From Opisthorchis felineus (taxonomy: Eukaryota; Platyhelminthes; Trematoda; Opisthorchiida; Opisthorchiidae): a DNA stretch of 64,000 nt. The position numbers and the translations under genes are program-made. Every line of letters starts with the position of its first letter. The stretch's first letter is position 1. Positions 1-13,900 of the stretch are shown here, piece by piece. Under the pieces are notes generated by a model. The model did not search any database. It saw only the letters and a program-made list of their open reading frames with translations, and was not told the origin of the DNA. The stretch spans positions 597,444 to 661,443 of the forward strand of contig SJOL01006996.1 in NCBI GenBank assembly GCA_004794785.1, in the 5' to 3' direction.

Positions 1-1554
1 CTTATTCCCTCGGGTTTATAGCAAAGCCTTGCATGTATCGCCACAATCGGCATCCCACAAACTGCATGCGGTCCATCCACTATGCTCATGCGTCTATAGG
101 GTCAAGCGATGTTGACTGGCATATCCGTTTCACATATTTAATCAGTTACAGGTTCTTGGCGAGGGCAACACACATATCTACTGCGCGTAGGTCTAATGTG
201 TATTAGCGAATCACAGGAACGCTTAAATCTAAATTTTGGGCTAAAGTTCGTACAATGGCCCCAATACTGACCAAACGCTGAAACCACCAAAATACTTCAT
301 GACCCAAAAATCCTACTGGTTAGGGAGATGCTGTAGATTTTTGAAGCATATAAGCTGAAAATAGAGGCTTCCAGGTTAACATCATCATCACCACCATATA
401 CTTAAGGATATTTAAACAACTAATCAGGTGCTTATCTGATTAGAAATTAAATTTTCATGCGATCGTGTTTATACAGTGTGGGTGGGGTTTAGAGTGCACG
501 GATCTGTTGCATTTTTATTGCTGGTAACTATGACCGGTTACTAAGATTTCTCCCAATGTCAAATCGGATAATGTATAATTTGATGCACTTATAGGGAACA
601 GATTAGGTCACATGCAATAAGACATAAGGGAAAATGTATAGTTCTCCTAGGAAAGCGGACTGAAATTTTCATCCTGCCTGCCTCCCACAAGTGTTTCCAA
701 ATTTATTGATCCTTTGGGGAAAAAGACTTGTTTAACATAACAATATACTTTTCTCAAGCTACAGGGCATTTTGCTGCCACAAGTTTCATGCTGGGATAGA
801 TTACTACACTGTTACTTGTTGACTTATCTAGCCACGGCAAAATGTTTGATGGCGAATTAGTTTTCCGGCCCATGAGTAAATAAAGACAAAATCTTATGAA
901 AAATGTACACCTTTTTCACAAGCCTTATTGGTTTTTTAAAACGCCATTCTTGATAATAACAAAGCTATGGAAAGTAGCTGATCAATAGTTTATTGTTCAC
1001 AACAATTGACCAAGATTAGGGACAGATTTATAGGTCACATGCGATCACGTTTTTTGTCGACCTACGACGTTCAAAATCTAACCTGAATAGCTTGCAAACA
1101 GGAAAAGCCTTGTTAGATTGAAGGATTGATAGAACCAAGTGTTTCACTGTTTTACAGTGGTTGATTTAATGAAGTCCTTGAAGGCATGCAACAGGTGACC
1201 GAAAAATTAGGCTTGAACTTGTACAGTTCGTCTTTTCTTGTCTTTGGTAGTCTGCGGTGACCGAAACCAAGGCAGTGGTGTACAAGTTTGTCACGGTAGC
1301 TACGCAATGAAGCGTCGCCTAATGAGTTATCCTGTTCTGAAAACAGGTAAGACAGGAGGTACTTTCTGTTACACAGCGCAGATTGAACAGATTGAACAGA
1401 TTACTGAATTGGGAACCACATTAGAATCTGTTTTATAACTTTAGTGAGCTCTTCACTCGTGAAACATACATTAACTTTAATTTACCAGCATTTTTATTCC
1501 GTGGTATTCCCGCCTACACTTGGACACTGTCTGTACGCATTCAGTAACAGGTGA
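1..1554. other. gene-free stretch, nothing recognised
   Basis: I see no gene, RNA or recognisable transposon here. The longest frame (1238-1438, plus, 66 codons) resembles no family I know. A small tandem repeat of the 9-mer ATTGAACAG lies near 1383-1402. Confidence 0.5.
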
Positions 1555-1768
1555 GTGATTTCAACAAATGCACTCATTTGCATACCAATTTGGCTTTCAC
1601 AGGTGACTCACCTGAATCCCAGCTGAGTCTCACGCCTAAAATATTCTTCAACTGAGTGTGATACACAAACGTCGCCTCGCGTTTCAGTTGGTACGATATC
1701 CAAGATATCGCAGCATGTTCTCATGAGGGAAAATACTCATAAGGCCAAGAAGAGCTTCAAGCAATTAT
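1555..1768 (-). repeat. hammerhead-type dispersed repeat, partial copy
   Basis: Read on the minus strand this is a degraded copy of the repeat best seen at 52690-53222. Positions 1569-1650 match 52711-52790 (shared words include CATTTGCATACCAA and GACTCACCTG). The next stretch matches 52786-52862 (CAACTGAGTGTG, GTCGCCTC, TTTCAGTTGG). Positions 1735-1768 keep the segment after the ribozyme cleavage site (ACTCATAAGG, then AGAGCTTC). The copy ends before the catalytic core, so no hammerhead can form. What I see is the similarity between copies; assignment to a Penelope-like or retrozyme family is an inference from the core in sister copies. Confidence 0.6.
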
Positions 1769-3640
1769 TTGAGTAGTTTTTTCGGTGAACAAGGTGGGTG
1801 ATTTAATAGCACATGAATTTCGTTCAGCTGGAGTCAAAATGAGTGATGGAGACAGACTATAAAGATCAATCAGGTGCTCACCAACCTACGGGTACCACCG
1901 GCCCTCAATATGTTTGACATATTACTGCACTAAACTGCTCACTAAACAAGTAATAACTCAGCACAACTTATCTCCAAAGCAAAGCACATCTTAGAAAAAT
2001 ATTTTACTGCATGTGACTGTAGAGGTGCTTAGGGTTTGTGATATCTGTGGACCAGCAAATATTTCAGCCGCTACCCAAGTTTTCGCCCTGCTAGCAATTA
2101 CTAGCCAGTCCTTTATCAGGCTTCCTCAGCATCTGTGAATATGGATGACAGATACATCTAAAAAGTCTAAAAGATACATCCACTACTAATTACTGAAACA
2201 TCTGCTCTTGGTCCACCAGGTGGCATCCATTCTAAGCTTTATACTGGAAAAGATTACCATTAATCGGAAGACCTTTGGTTGCCAAATAGGCTCCTAACGC
2301 AGTGTCAACACTTTGTTATGGGAAGACTACATTGATATGCAACACATTTTGTGCCTGATTAGGCGGCCTGATAAAATGTTCATATAAAAGACTCTGAATG
2401 GTCTCATTTTAATAGAAATATATGTGGTATTATCTATTTATGAAAACTGAACTGAAAGGACGAGCAAAAAAGGTGAACGAATGCACAGTACACGATAAGT
2501 TAGATAAAAATACTCCGGAAAAAAGCACCTTAGTCAGTCGCTTTGGATCGCTTGCGAGATCTAAGCTGCAGTTTAATGCTGAATCACACAAGAAAAGCTA
2601 AGAAACTGAGGAAGGGATAAGCAGTGTTCAGTAGATTTCAAGGAACAGAAAGCGTTCGCACACCGAAGATTTGTATAAACGATAAAGACTATCCTACAAG
2701 GTCAAATAAGACTCAGCCAAGAAAGGACAGTCAATGCCGTGCATTTAACGTAAAAGTGTCACACGCACGTAGGGAGGTAAAAATGGTGAGCAGACATAAA
2801 TCCTTTGGTTTCATGGATGCAACTGATTTAGTTGTTCTGATATGAATGTAAACAGGGTAATATTCCTGATGTATTTGTCCAACAGCTGTCGATTCGCTGA
2901 TTATAAGTGAATGTGTGAGTCTCGCTAGTAAGTGGCCCCTCGTGATCGCCATGAGTTGCTGCAGCTTCAGTCACGCATGCGTGAGCCTTTCTTTTGAAAG
3001 TGAAGGACAATCCTGAGAAGGTTACATTATCAGTTTAGCAAATAGCAGCCGTAATGTTCACCGGACAACAGAGGCATTTGACTGACAGTGCGGTTACCCA
3101 ATTTCTCTCCCCACCTACTGATGTAGATGTTGTTTCTCTGCGACTGATCGACGGGTCATTCTAATTTAGTTTCAGCAACTTCAGGCTTCTTCGGAAGACG
3201 AGCCTGACTTGTTGTACTTACGACTCAATCGCTGAGGGAACTGAAATCAACGATATAACATCCTCATCTATCACCACTATGGACAGTGGTGTTGATAATG
3301 CCTCTTTTATTCCTTTGAGATAGCCAGAAAATGAATAAGGAAAAGCTGCTATAGAATTATAGGAGGATTGAATAACGCAAAAATAGGATTAGCGGTACTG
3401 CAAACGCGGATCTGTAAATTATGTGATGCAATGTCAGGTCAAATCTTTCGAGATGTCGAAAACGACCAAACTGATGTTAAAGCAGCTAATGAGATCTTGT
3501 AAAGCAAATTGTGTAAAATTGAATGAGCCACATTAACATTGAACTGCCACGATACGGAAAAGGAGCTGAAACAAGGATAGGTGCAATAAACCGTTCCATC
3601 GATCACCAAACACTTTTAGATGAAAAAAGCAAAAGACTGA
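1769..3640. other. gene-free stretch, nothing recognised
   Basis: No coding or repeat signal that I can support. Two overlapping minus frames (2731-3010) and a plus frame (2624-2845) are short and resemble no family. Confidence 0.5.
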
Positions 3641-3642
3641 AC

Positions 3643-3900
3643 TCATTTTTTCCGGTGAAGCTGGACCTGGCATCCTTGGACTAATTCAGGCAAGATAAAA
3701 ATATGGTCGACTCTCCCCTCCCACGAATAATACCAACAAGTTAAAGTACCCCGCAAAGTCATTAACATTGATTCAGCCGAGCAGTCTAGGTGTGAGCTTA
3801 TCCACATTCCTCCAAATCCGTCTGCATATTGCATTGTTGGGTGAAGGTTTCGACAATAATGGCTTGTCGGAAAAAAGGCGGAAGGGTTAGCGCAGGCCAA
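3643..3900 (-). pseudogene. possible non-LTR retrotransposon RT fragment
   Basis: The minus-strand frame of 85 codons ends with a stretch reading YYSWEGRV, then about ten residues, then ELVQGCQVQL. In RTE/CR1-type reverse transcriptases the same spacing gives LYxxTxGRV, then GVRQGCPLSPFLFNF, the block just before the catalytic YADD. The similarity stops there: I cannot find a YADD box below 3640, and the frame upstream is not convincing. If real, it is a very old fragment of the RT palm domain. It could also be a chance resemblance. Confidence 0.28.
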
Positions 3901-6900
3901 TTAGGTGATCATATTGGTGTCAAAACTTTCAAGGACATGAATTCGACGGCCGGTTATTAAATCAGAATAAAAAATTCCTATTAAACGAATTCTACGGCAT
4001 GGCAACCGATTTTAACCAGGAAAGTGGTAAGTATTTATCCGCCACACAGATAGATATAGTGTTGAAAAAACTAGGGCTGTTATCTCATACATCTTAGTTT
4101 GTTACTGTTACGTGAGAGATACCAGTTAAACAATCTCCTCGTTCTCGTATTACTGCAGAGAGTAAAGTGTTTTGTGTATAATATTTACTTTCTAGTAATC
4201 CGTTAGTATATATCGCCTTGAAAGAGACTTGCTTCCACGTCAAGGCCAACCTTTATTAGCTTACGCATCACTTATTATTTTCCACGTTATCACCAGACTC
4301 CTCAAAGAAATTAGTAACCAGTGGTCATCTCAGGTAATTGTTCTCACAAATGGATTTATCCGGTACATCCGTCACCTGATGTCTTTAAAAACAGTGTGGA
4401 TACTTATCTGGTTTCCATCGGAAACCGGGAAGGTTCCCCACATCCAACCCAACCACACTGCTTGAAATGTTGAAGGCTCATTGTATTACGTCATGTGCGT
4501 AGGGTATTCACGTTGTCACTAGGTTTGGCAGTAAATCGATCAGGTATCCAGCTATCAACAGAAATCTAACAGCGCTTACAGACGAGAAAATCGCACACTT
4601 ATAGCAGCGTGTTCTGCACATATTTGTGGCGACTACACTTATAAAATATGAGCGCCCTGGAATCTTGGCAGCTCGTGAGAAAAAAAGCGAAAAGGAATAC
4701 CAAAGCACCTTCTTGGAGCTCCTTAATTTAAAAGCTAATATTTGAGCTCCAGATAGCGGAAAAACGTAATGAGGGCTGCTGTAGCGACTATACCTCACTA
4801 ACATACACGACAAACTTGGAAGACATGACCCACTTTTGTGATAAGGTGACGACAAAATTCGTTGACAGGACCTCCTGTTGGTCGATCTAGAACAAGCTAT
4901 TTTGTTGGTTGTTAGCCAGTAAATTTTCTGACACATGGAAGTTATCCGAAAGCAAATGGCAGCATGTGTATAACTGACAACAGATTCAGTAATCTAAGCT
5001 AAAGAAGCATAACATGCAGTCCGTTGAGAAAAAACTCTCGGCATAAGTGGAAGTAATACTCACACCTGAAGGCACAAACTTTATTCAACTTGAACTGTTT
5101 TACTGACTATTGTTAGGCCTATTTACTTTAGTAAACATTACTATATGCTGTACAGTTTGTCGGACACGTTTTGACACCATGAACCTGGAGGTTCATTCAA
5201 AATGCATTGCGCTGTTTAACTAGTTTTCATTTGTCATGCTTACGACGAAATATTAATTTGCTTAACTGATCCTTTGCGCGTTGCTCTTATTACGAGTCCG
5301 TGTGTTGAGCTACAGTTTCACTCTCCCAAAATCCATGCTTTTACATCAAAGCACCAAAGTAGTTATGCCATAATGTGACTGAAGCGCGCTGTTCTGAGGC
5401 ATCGTGGGTATCGACCAACTCAGAGAGTTGACCGGATGACATCATCCAGGCGGAAATGTACAAGAAGAATGAAAAACCTGGCTATGGTATCAGTGGCTGT
5501 CCATTTGCGGAAGAACGTTGAAATCGATGGTAAATCTGCGATACTGTTACAGCAAGTTTTTTGACTGCTAAATTTACAAAGTGAAAGTCAAGTTAAACGC
5601 TATGGCCTGCTTGGAGCCAGCGATCATTTGAAGTTTTGTGACAAATGAGATAATGCTCATGTGAGCATAAACTTTGCTAACAAAGAATATATGTTCAATT
5701 TCGGAGGTTAAACCTGATTCTTAAGTAAATGTCATTCAATCATATTTAGTGTTCTATTTACCACATTGGATACACTAGTAGAAGACCTATCTGCAGTAGC
5801 CAATTCCATTCCCTATGTGGTTAGCTGTCATTTTGTACTTTTGCTGGTGACCTGATGGGATGGACACCTTTTTATTACCACTAATGTGCACCTACATATG
5901 AGAATTTCTGTCCAAACGTACTTTGCAATTGTCAACATCTCTAATGTGCTTGCACTGTTCAGTTCTTCTGAGCGCTATGCTTTAACCGTTACTCCCAAAA
6001 TGTATTCCAAAATAGGTAGAAAGTCGTGCACGTGGAAAGCCTCTAAGTCATTGAAAAGGGTGGACATTTCACACGGTCAAAGCCCAGTGAAGGCTAAAAT
6101 TTCAAACTGAGTCCCGTCCATTAGTACATCTGTGTTTCTGAAATAATTCATGTTCCCGAGCTGAAGTAATCTGCACCCGTGCTGATAGATTTTATTTACC
6201 TTTTCTTAACCACCTTCTGATAAGGAGAAAACGTCCCTCAAGGAGTAGAAGCCAAAAGGAGTCAAAGGGCCAGCGTAACTAATCAAGGCCAAACGTCTTC
6301 ACCTAAATAAGATCCAGGCTAAAACGTTGCTTAACATCCGAAATGAACGTAAACTGTGGAGCACCTTGAAACAACTTTATTCGGTCCCAATATCATCCAT
6401 GTTTATATTACTCCCAGACTGATCAAATATGTTCAGTGTCGTGTATTATTATCCAAAATGAAAGGTGGTGCGCAGAGTGCATCGTCAGGTGAAGAATCGG
6501 AATGAATGAGACTCAAATCTCCTCTAGGATTGCAACTCATTCATTCCATCGCATATCTGTTCAGTCAATTAATCCCCCGTTATTGAACACCCGACTGCCT
6601 GTGTCTTACCAGACTAGCAGTAGCGCGAAAGAGTATACGTCAGTTCTCAGCTTTGATATCTGTGCTTCTTAAGCAAATCGAAAAAACGCTGACCCGAGTC
6701 AGTTCACTAGCGACATTCGCAGTCCATCCGAAAACAGTGTCACACAAATGGAGCACATAGATTGTTTAGTAATTAATGAAGGCTGTACGTTCGCCTTCTC
6801 TGGGTTATATAACTCTCATAGATAACATATTTACTCCGCCTCCCAGTGGACAAACCGTTTGCACATATTCTTCCACGTAAACATTCAGAGAGATTAGCAT

Positions 6901-6969
6901 ATAATAGTCAGATTGCTCAGGCGCGTCTCTATGTGCAGTGAAATTCCTGGACTGATTTTAACTGAGCTC
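3901..6969. other. gene-free stretch, nothing recognised
   Basis: This holds a 142-codon minus frame (4508-4936) rich in serine, cysteine and arginine, with no domain I recognise. No SINE boxes, long repeats or splice-flanked coding blocks stood out. Confidence 0.5.
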
Positions 6970-7142
6970 GCGACATCTCGGTGGCCAATGTGCGAATTTA
7001 CTGAACGGAAGGTCCAAAATTCAAAACAGACCCAGGCATCTGGACTGTTTTTGTGTAGGCTTTGGTAATCTGACATTAGCTCAGCCCTTGAGCTTCCCCT
7101 TGGTGACATAGCATCTGTGCACCGAAAGTGTTGCTGCTGAAT
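6970..7142 (+). mobile_element. tRNA-derived SINE, degraded copy
   Basis: Aligned with the copy at 31305-31464 (which reads on the minus strand), this one runs on the plus strand. The tRNA-like head survives as GTGGCCAATGTGCGAATTTACTGA and GGAAGGTCC (split here), and the B box is decayed to AAATTCAAAAC. The body keeps CATTAGCTCAGCCC, and the 3' end keeps GCACCGAAAGTGTTGCTGCTGAA. The antisense translation reads FRC..AM...SS.A and TFRSVNS, a pattern I recall from a repeat common in opisthorchiid fluke sequences. The damaged B box means it is very unlikely to be transcribed by RNA polymerase III. I see no clear target-site duplication. Confidence 0.6.
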
Positions 7143-7774
7143 GATCATTTGTCTATTATTACCAATGATTTTAGTTGCCAGTATGTTTGACTATTGGTGT
7201 GGACTGTTGGTGTCTAATCACATTCCTGGGCATCTTGGCTAATTTCGTGGTCAGTGAGCCTTTTCATGTATGCTCAGCCTACACATAACGGGTCCCGATC
7301 AGTACCCAACATATTTTACTTCATGCATAGTCCCAAGCTGTATCAGTATTCCACACTCTTAAACCGGCCAAAACTACGACATATTACGTACCCGCTATCC
7401 CTTAGATTGCCGAATATCTGGCGAATTCCATTACACTTCTCACTGAGCTCAAAAGTGTTCCAATGTGAAATGTCTGTACAAATTACCACCTCCGGTAGAG
7501 CTGTCGGACGCTTTGCGCGTTCGGCCAAGTTTGCCAATCAAATCTGCCAAAAAATACAAATTGATACCTATAATTCACCTGTGCCAAGATGCATAGTCCT
7601 TTCTTCATTCCGGCTACTTTCTCTAGTACCCTGGGTTTGTGCAGCAGCCATCACAAACAAAATGGAACTATGTATATATGATACAAGAGGCAAGCAAAAT
7701 AACTCTTATTACCACAAATACACTCTATGCATATTAAGTCGGTTTTGACTGGTTCTGATGGCCTTGAGAACAAC
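7143..7774. other. longest open frame of the window, probably non-coding
   Basis: A plus-strand frame of 164 codons (7254-7748) is the longest in the window. It shows no motif, signal peptide or domain I recognise, and its composition is that of random AT-rich DNA. A frame of this length is expected about once by chance in 128 kb of two-strand sequence with this base composition, so I do not call a gene. Confidence 0.4.
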
Positions 7775-7990
7775 AAGAAAAATAGATTCAGCTGGGTTCC
7801 AGGTGAGTCATCCGTCAAAACTAAACTGATTTACAAATGAATGCAGTTCTTGAGACCTGTTTAATTTGGATTCAAGTGGAACATAAGGTTGACGGAAACT
7901 AGGGGACTGCACCTGCCTGATAAGCCCCAAGAAGGGCAAAACTGGTTGTGGGCAGTCTTCAGCAACTTTATGAGGAGTGTATTCCATCCC
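7775..7990 (+). repeat. hammerhead-type dispersed repeat
   Basis: This plus-strand copy matches 53005-53222. Shared words are GGGTTCCAGGTGAGTC, CCGTCAAAAC, TTCAAGTGGAACATA, GGTTGACGGAAACT and GGGGACTGCACCT, followed by the ribozyme core. The order is segment A (7778-7830), a spacer, then segment B (7870-7985) carrying the hammerhead. I see no flanking reverse transcriptase. It fits a solo terminal repeat of a Penelope-like element or a non-autonomous retrozyme; that choice is inference. Confidence 0.65.
7908..7980 (+). ncRNA. hammerhead ribozyme-like motif, inactivated
   Basis: The core reads CTGATAAG (7917-7924), then a hairpin CCC-CAAGAA-GGG (7925-7936), then CAAAAC (7937-7942), then GTC (7955-7957). 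A working type I hammerhead needs CTGATGA and CGAAA, so G8 and G12 are both changed to A and cleavage should be lost. Helix III is well kept: ACTG before the loop pairs with CAGT just ahead of the scissile C. The first bases after GTC that should form helix I appear deleted compared with the 53.2 and 54.4 kb copies. Confidence 0.55.
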
Positions 7991-10900
7991 TTATTACTGT
8001 TTTTACCAGCAAAGCAAGAGTTTCGAATTGTCAGGGCATCTATTCATCAATTCACTTGAGAATTCGTGATATTGGCTGACATGAAATCAAAAAAGTCACT
8101 TGCGAACTGTCTGATGGGCTCACAGCTTAGCCACTGCACTCGTCATGAAGAAACTTAGAACTAATGCAGGTGGCATCACAGGTCCTTCCTGGTTGCCTAC
8201 CTAGTTGGCGGATCACGAAGCCTAATTGTGATTGCTACAATCTCCGCGCTGGCTGTTCACGTAGAGTCAGTCCCACTTTGATGGATCAAGCATAGGGGTC
8301 GATATTCGGATCCCACGCAATGGTTCACACAAATTCAAGCTTGTGAATCATGGGATCTCACAAGCAATCATTGAATCGTATAGCTCATGTTTACAGCTAG
8401 TAGTAGCAGTGCTGTACTATTTGAGCAAACAGTTTAAGAAGCTCCTTCTTCAAATCAAGAAGTAACGTACACTGACACTACAATCAGTCTTGTAAGCAGC
8501 CTGTTGTTTTCAACTGACACACAATTTCCAACGTTTGTGCGTACCTACGTACCCTGCCACTTTAGGTATGTATGATGAAAATTGGTTGACTCCATCAAGT
8601 TGAACGGAGTTTTTTGAGTAGTCTCTAGTAAACCTCTACCCTAAAATCTATTCCGTTATTTGTCATGTCGTTACTGTGTCAGATTCGTATTTAAGGTCCT
8701 TCTTGTTATTTTATCGCCACACCATAAGCACTTGTATACAGTTGAGGAGATATCATCAGAGGACTTGCAGACACAAATCTGTCGTTTCTCATTGGCATTT
8801 GTCTTTTATGGTCAACAGATCGACAACTATCTGTTTTATCTGTCCACATAGTGTGCCCTAAACTAATCACAAATATCCTATATTTGTGTCCAGAATATCC
8901 TGTAAAACTGATTTAGAATGCAGAATATTATGGTGCGTGCAATGCTGCAGAGTCCATTCGTTACCTTTTATTTCGGGCTACCGTCAGCTTTAGACCTTCA
9001 AACGTCGAACTAGTCTAGCGAGGACTGTAAAGCCTGTAATTTTCCACATATAATGCGCAGATTAGCAGAAATACCACACGTCTTTTATGGTACATAAAAC
9101 ACTAATGTGGTCATTAGAAGTCATGTGAAGAACTGACCGCCTCATGAAAAAAACGTCGTAGTCTAGTACTAAACTGCACTATTCTGGTAAATTTTGTAAA
9201 CTCTACCAGAAATTCGCTATCGGGTTTTGCTGCTTCTCAGGGAATTTTATTCATTTATCCTACAATGTACTGGGTGCCATCACCCCAAAGCAGGAGGCTC
9301 GTCACAATTCTCCAAATGTTCTGGATGTAGTTTGTCCGGACTGCAATCCATCATATATGCTTACTGAATACCGTGAATATAATAACCGTGCTATTCTGAG
9401 GTAATCGGGGCGCTCAAATGCATTAGCACGCTATATTCATATACTTATTGGAACTACAAAGAATAACCGGGAGGAAATAATTCCTGTGTCGTACCTTGCT
9501 AAGCTTCCGTCAGCTTCACATCAGAATGCCTCACTATGATTTTGAAGGTTGAACATTAAGGCAGCGTGAAGAAACTGTGATGATTTTGGCTGGTGAAAAC
9601 CTTTTTTCCAAGAATGCACTAAGGAATTTGTGCCACCTGTTATGCCTGAACCAACGATTTATCACTAGTGGCCTTCAATATTCAGCATTCACGATTCCAG
9701 TTGAAGTAAACCACTGGCGTCTTTAGTCTCCCCGAACGTGAATCGCTGTCAAGTATGGAGCCATCCTCTTCTTTGCGTATTCTGCATGAGGAACTTGACC
9801 AAACTTTATGAAAATAGTGAGTGTTTTTGACATTTGATGTCCCCATTCTGGCTGCATAGAGTTTCCAGTGTCCGCTCTTTTGCTTTTTCGACAATATTTC
9901 ACGTTATTCCATACCTTCTCAGCAGAGCTTGAATTAACTTAAAGGAAGAATTTATATCTGGCAAATTCGCTCCACCCTTTTTTATCATAATCTGCCTGTT
10001 AATAATTTCCTTGCCTTTTTAAGCCAGCAGTGTTACTGCTGAAGCTCCAGTGGTAGGGGTGTATGTGACACTCTTTAAACGCCTCAGATACTCTAGCAAC
10101 CAGCCAGTCTTAGAGGAGTTTATCGTCAGTGTAAGTCACCCACAATAGACAGCACAACAGCCAAGACCCGCAAATAAAGCCGCCTCTGTGCATTGCCTTT
10201 CAGGAGATGTCGCGTCCACAATAGCTTTTGGACCCGTCGTTACCGCAATAATTTTAACACACCGTTGGCTGAACGGTATTTCCGCGAGTTTGTGCACATT
10301 TACATAACATGTTTATACGTAATCAGTGTTTTTGTGGTCTTGACTACACCCTTATCATAACTGGAGATCCTAAATTGCAAGGAAGACAAAAACAACCATT
10401 TGCTTTATTAGCAGCAGACAAGCTATAAAATGACAAACTCCGCAAGGGAATATGTCATGCTTGGCCTGAGTTGATGCAGCAACTGACGTTGTCAAGGTTC
10501 ACATGGTTTCCCATTGGATGGCTGTTAGTTTGTTAGATGAACTAGGCCGTCAGTTTGCGAAAGTTTCGTCATGATTCCAGTTGCTGTCACCAGTGTATCG
10601 CTGTTTAGCGGTGCATCGGTTGCCGTGCAAACTTTCGAAAACATTCCGGCATTCCATCAGTATGTTAAATATGCTCGTCATTAGAAGGCTGAAATTTTCT
10701 GATTGGCAGATTATACGAATGTTGTTTGCTTTCTGAGTAACTTATCTTACTCTACGTAAAGGCCGTTAAAGACGTGTGCGTTTCTATTTTCGTATATGCT
10801 TAAATTTCTACAATGATACTCCGAAAGTTAAAATTTTGAAGGTGCGGGAAGCTTACAGTTAGATTTCGAAGCGTGGATTGTTAAACATATAAAATAACTT

Positions 10901-13900
10901 TTGGCACGAGTTTGGTGAGCATGCTTCAATGTCACGCAAATGTCATTTGATGTAGTTTGATAAATGGGCAATTATTCAGTGCATACAACTATCTTCGTCT
11001 GATCTTCCCTCTGTCAGGTGTGGAGAAATTCAACCTTGGTGAATAAAAACAAATTAACCACCTTTAAAGTCAGAGGAGGGGAAAACAACCAATCAGCAAT
11101 CGTTGGCAAACTTATGTCTGACCAATATTATTCATAGATCTATCCAGCTAAGTTTGCTGCATCGTGCTGAAGAACCTACAGGTGAGTTACACCAATCTTC
11201 TGGCAGAAAAAATTCGGCTTTCTTGAGGTAACTTTTAAGAGTCAGATACACCTAGGCATCAAAGCTAACATTTAGTGCAGCATGTAAACTTGAATAAGTC
11301 TCATTGTCGCAAATGGGTATGAAAATGAACCCTACATAAGTTTTCTAGTTCCATTTAGACGAGACTACTATTTCAAGGTGCATGCCTGTAGGACAGCAAC
11401 ATTCTGATGTTTCTTGGATAAATACCATAAAGAAACCCAGTACAACGTGAAAGCTCCTTCATAAGTGGCCGGGCCACCTAACTGTATCGTTTATGTGTTC
11501 TTATCCCATTAGCACATACAAATCTATCAACGCAGCTTACGCAGAAAAACATAAACATCTTTTCTTCGACCAGTTCAAACTTTAGGCAGTAACTACCTTT
11601 CCCATTCCACCTGCTCCAGATGACCTCTCCAATAAGTTAGGTAGAGCTAAAAGAAAGTCTTATTCGAAGAGATAACAAATCAATTTCTACGCAGGTATTA
11701 CTCAGCATCTTGCGGATGCGTTAATCGGATCTTGACTGCAACGTTTTTTCATGGTTTCCTCCATTCCCTAAGTCTCCCTCACTTTTTCTCAGGTCATCGG
11801 TAGCACAGGGGTAGTCGGGCAGAAGTGTTTCTTTCTCCGCTGAGAATTTCGATGCTCCCAGAGGGGTACGGTAAAAATTTTCTTAACATGTGCAACCTGT
11901 TTTTAGTTCACCGAAAAGTATTCTTGAACCCTAACCTCTGGAATCGGCACGTTCACGTGCTAAACTGCGCACACATATTACAAAAAGCTCTTATGTGGAG
12001 AGGCTTTGTGTCCATTCAACTATTGTTGCATTCGGGATCTTCCACCATGACGATGAAATCCAATTAAACGGATAGTATGAATGGGTGCTCATTGTATTCT
12101 TTTGTAATAATTGTTCTGATTAAGCAAGTGTCTGAATCATCCGGACGGTCTTCAGAAGAGGAGCAAAGTTAGAATGCTCCATAATTAGTTTGCTCTCACA
12201 TCAGCATGGTTGACTTTTATAAAGGTGATCGGCTGTCGTGGTTTGAATAGTCAAGAACTAGCAACCTAATAGTTACCAGAAACAGTATAACACCATTTAA
12301 AAAATGCGGTTTTATTCCACAAAACACGAGAAATATTTAGCTGCACTTCATATCTGTGCTTCACCTGCCAGTGTAAATGCGAATGGTTATCTGTTACAGA
12401 AAATGACAGCGTGGACCAGCAAAACATGCGATGGCAAGAGCCACTGTCTTCTCCGAGGAGCAACTTCGTTTCGCTCATAGTTCCGGAAAATTTGAAAGGA
12501 AATACAGAGAAAAAATATTTTGCGTCTCAAACGCCTAAAGTGGGGTTCACTGACAGTGACGTTGCAACAAAAATCAAACTACAGTTATACTTTGATGGTC
12601 ATATATGACACATAAGGACTGAAAAATCCGGCTTCCTTAGAATCTATCAGTGTGCACAGAATTCATTCCACTCACCTACTTCTTCCCATCTCAGTATCAC
12701 CTTTGCTTCCCGTACCGATTCAGCACAACTCTCAGTTTGCATCCACTTTGAACACCACATTCGCGGTCACCAGTAATAAAGCATTGAACGCATAAAACTG
12801 TCCCGCTTCAGCACTCCTCCGTCTGACAAGCACTTTAGGTGAGTTTTAAATTGTCACTTCGACGGAAACGTCTCATTATGGAAGGATGACCAATGGGACC
12901 AATGGTGACAAAATTCTTTTGTATTCTTATGGTTCCTAGATGCTTTCTTAAAGACGGTTATCATTTTTCATTTGTTGTGAAAGGATTGTTCCAAGTATCA
13001 GAACATTCGCCTATGCATGATTTATGCATACCATTGCAATGAGGTAAACCTGTATAGTGTCCACCAACAGCCCTATCTGGGTTTCGAGGAACATGTGGTT
13101 TCCTCACCTAATAAAAATCTAGTGAGAACCACTAGATACAAGGATCTATTACAAGGAAGTGTTTACACACAGGAACAAAAAGAGTGATGACTTTTAAGAA
13201 ATCAAGAAACATTAAATCGTTGCGCACCCTATCGCCTTCAGCTGTATTAAATCAAGCCTGGTCACAAGTGTGCTGGTCAAAGTATCAGTGGTGCTTGAAG
13301 CCCAACTTTTTCGATGGCTACCCAGTAAATCCACGTCAGTGACATAGGACGTGTTCGTTACCTTCCCCTCTCTTGGGAAGTAACTGAACTGTTTAGGGAA
13401 TCAAGTCTTTCAAACTTTTCAGTCGGTATCATCGAGGGAGCAGCACATTGGAAGATTTCCTTTACGTTGAAACTGGGTCCTCGACGGTGAGAACTGTGTC
13501 AAAAGGTTTTCTGTCATGGCATGCGTATATCTGTTATGGCATTAACTTATTGAAACATTATCTTTTGAGGCCGTATGCTCCTGTCAGCCAAGCCGTGTTC
13601 TTCTGCAAGTCGCCGGCCAATAAGAGTCTGAGTTTGGCGCGACCACATGTTGTTTGGTTAAGCGTGTCAGTCATTGAAATTTAGCTGGTTCTCGCAGCTC
13701 CAGTTGCTCGAGTCTGAGAATAAGTGGAAATTTCAACGACAAACTTTGTACTTAGTTCGAATTCATTCATCTATCTGCCTGGTTTTGCATATTTTGTCGC
13801 AAAGCTTCCTAACTTTGTGGGGGGGATATGTTGCACGAAGAAGCCTTATTTTAGTTACTTTTGCTGGGATACCTGACACATGCCATTGATTCCTTACACC

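Noticed and set aside
7254..7748. Longest open frame, 164 codons, plus strand
   Set aside because: No motif, no splice or promoter context, and a length expected about once by chance in this much AT-rich sequence.
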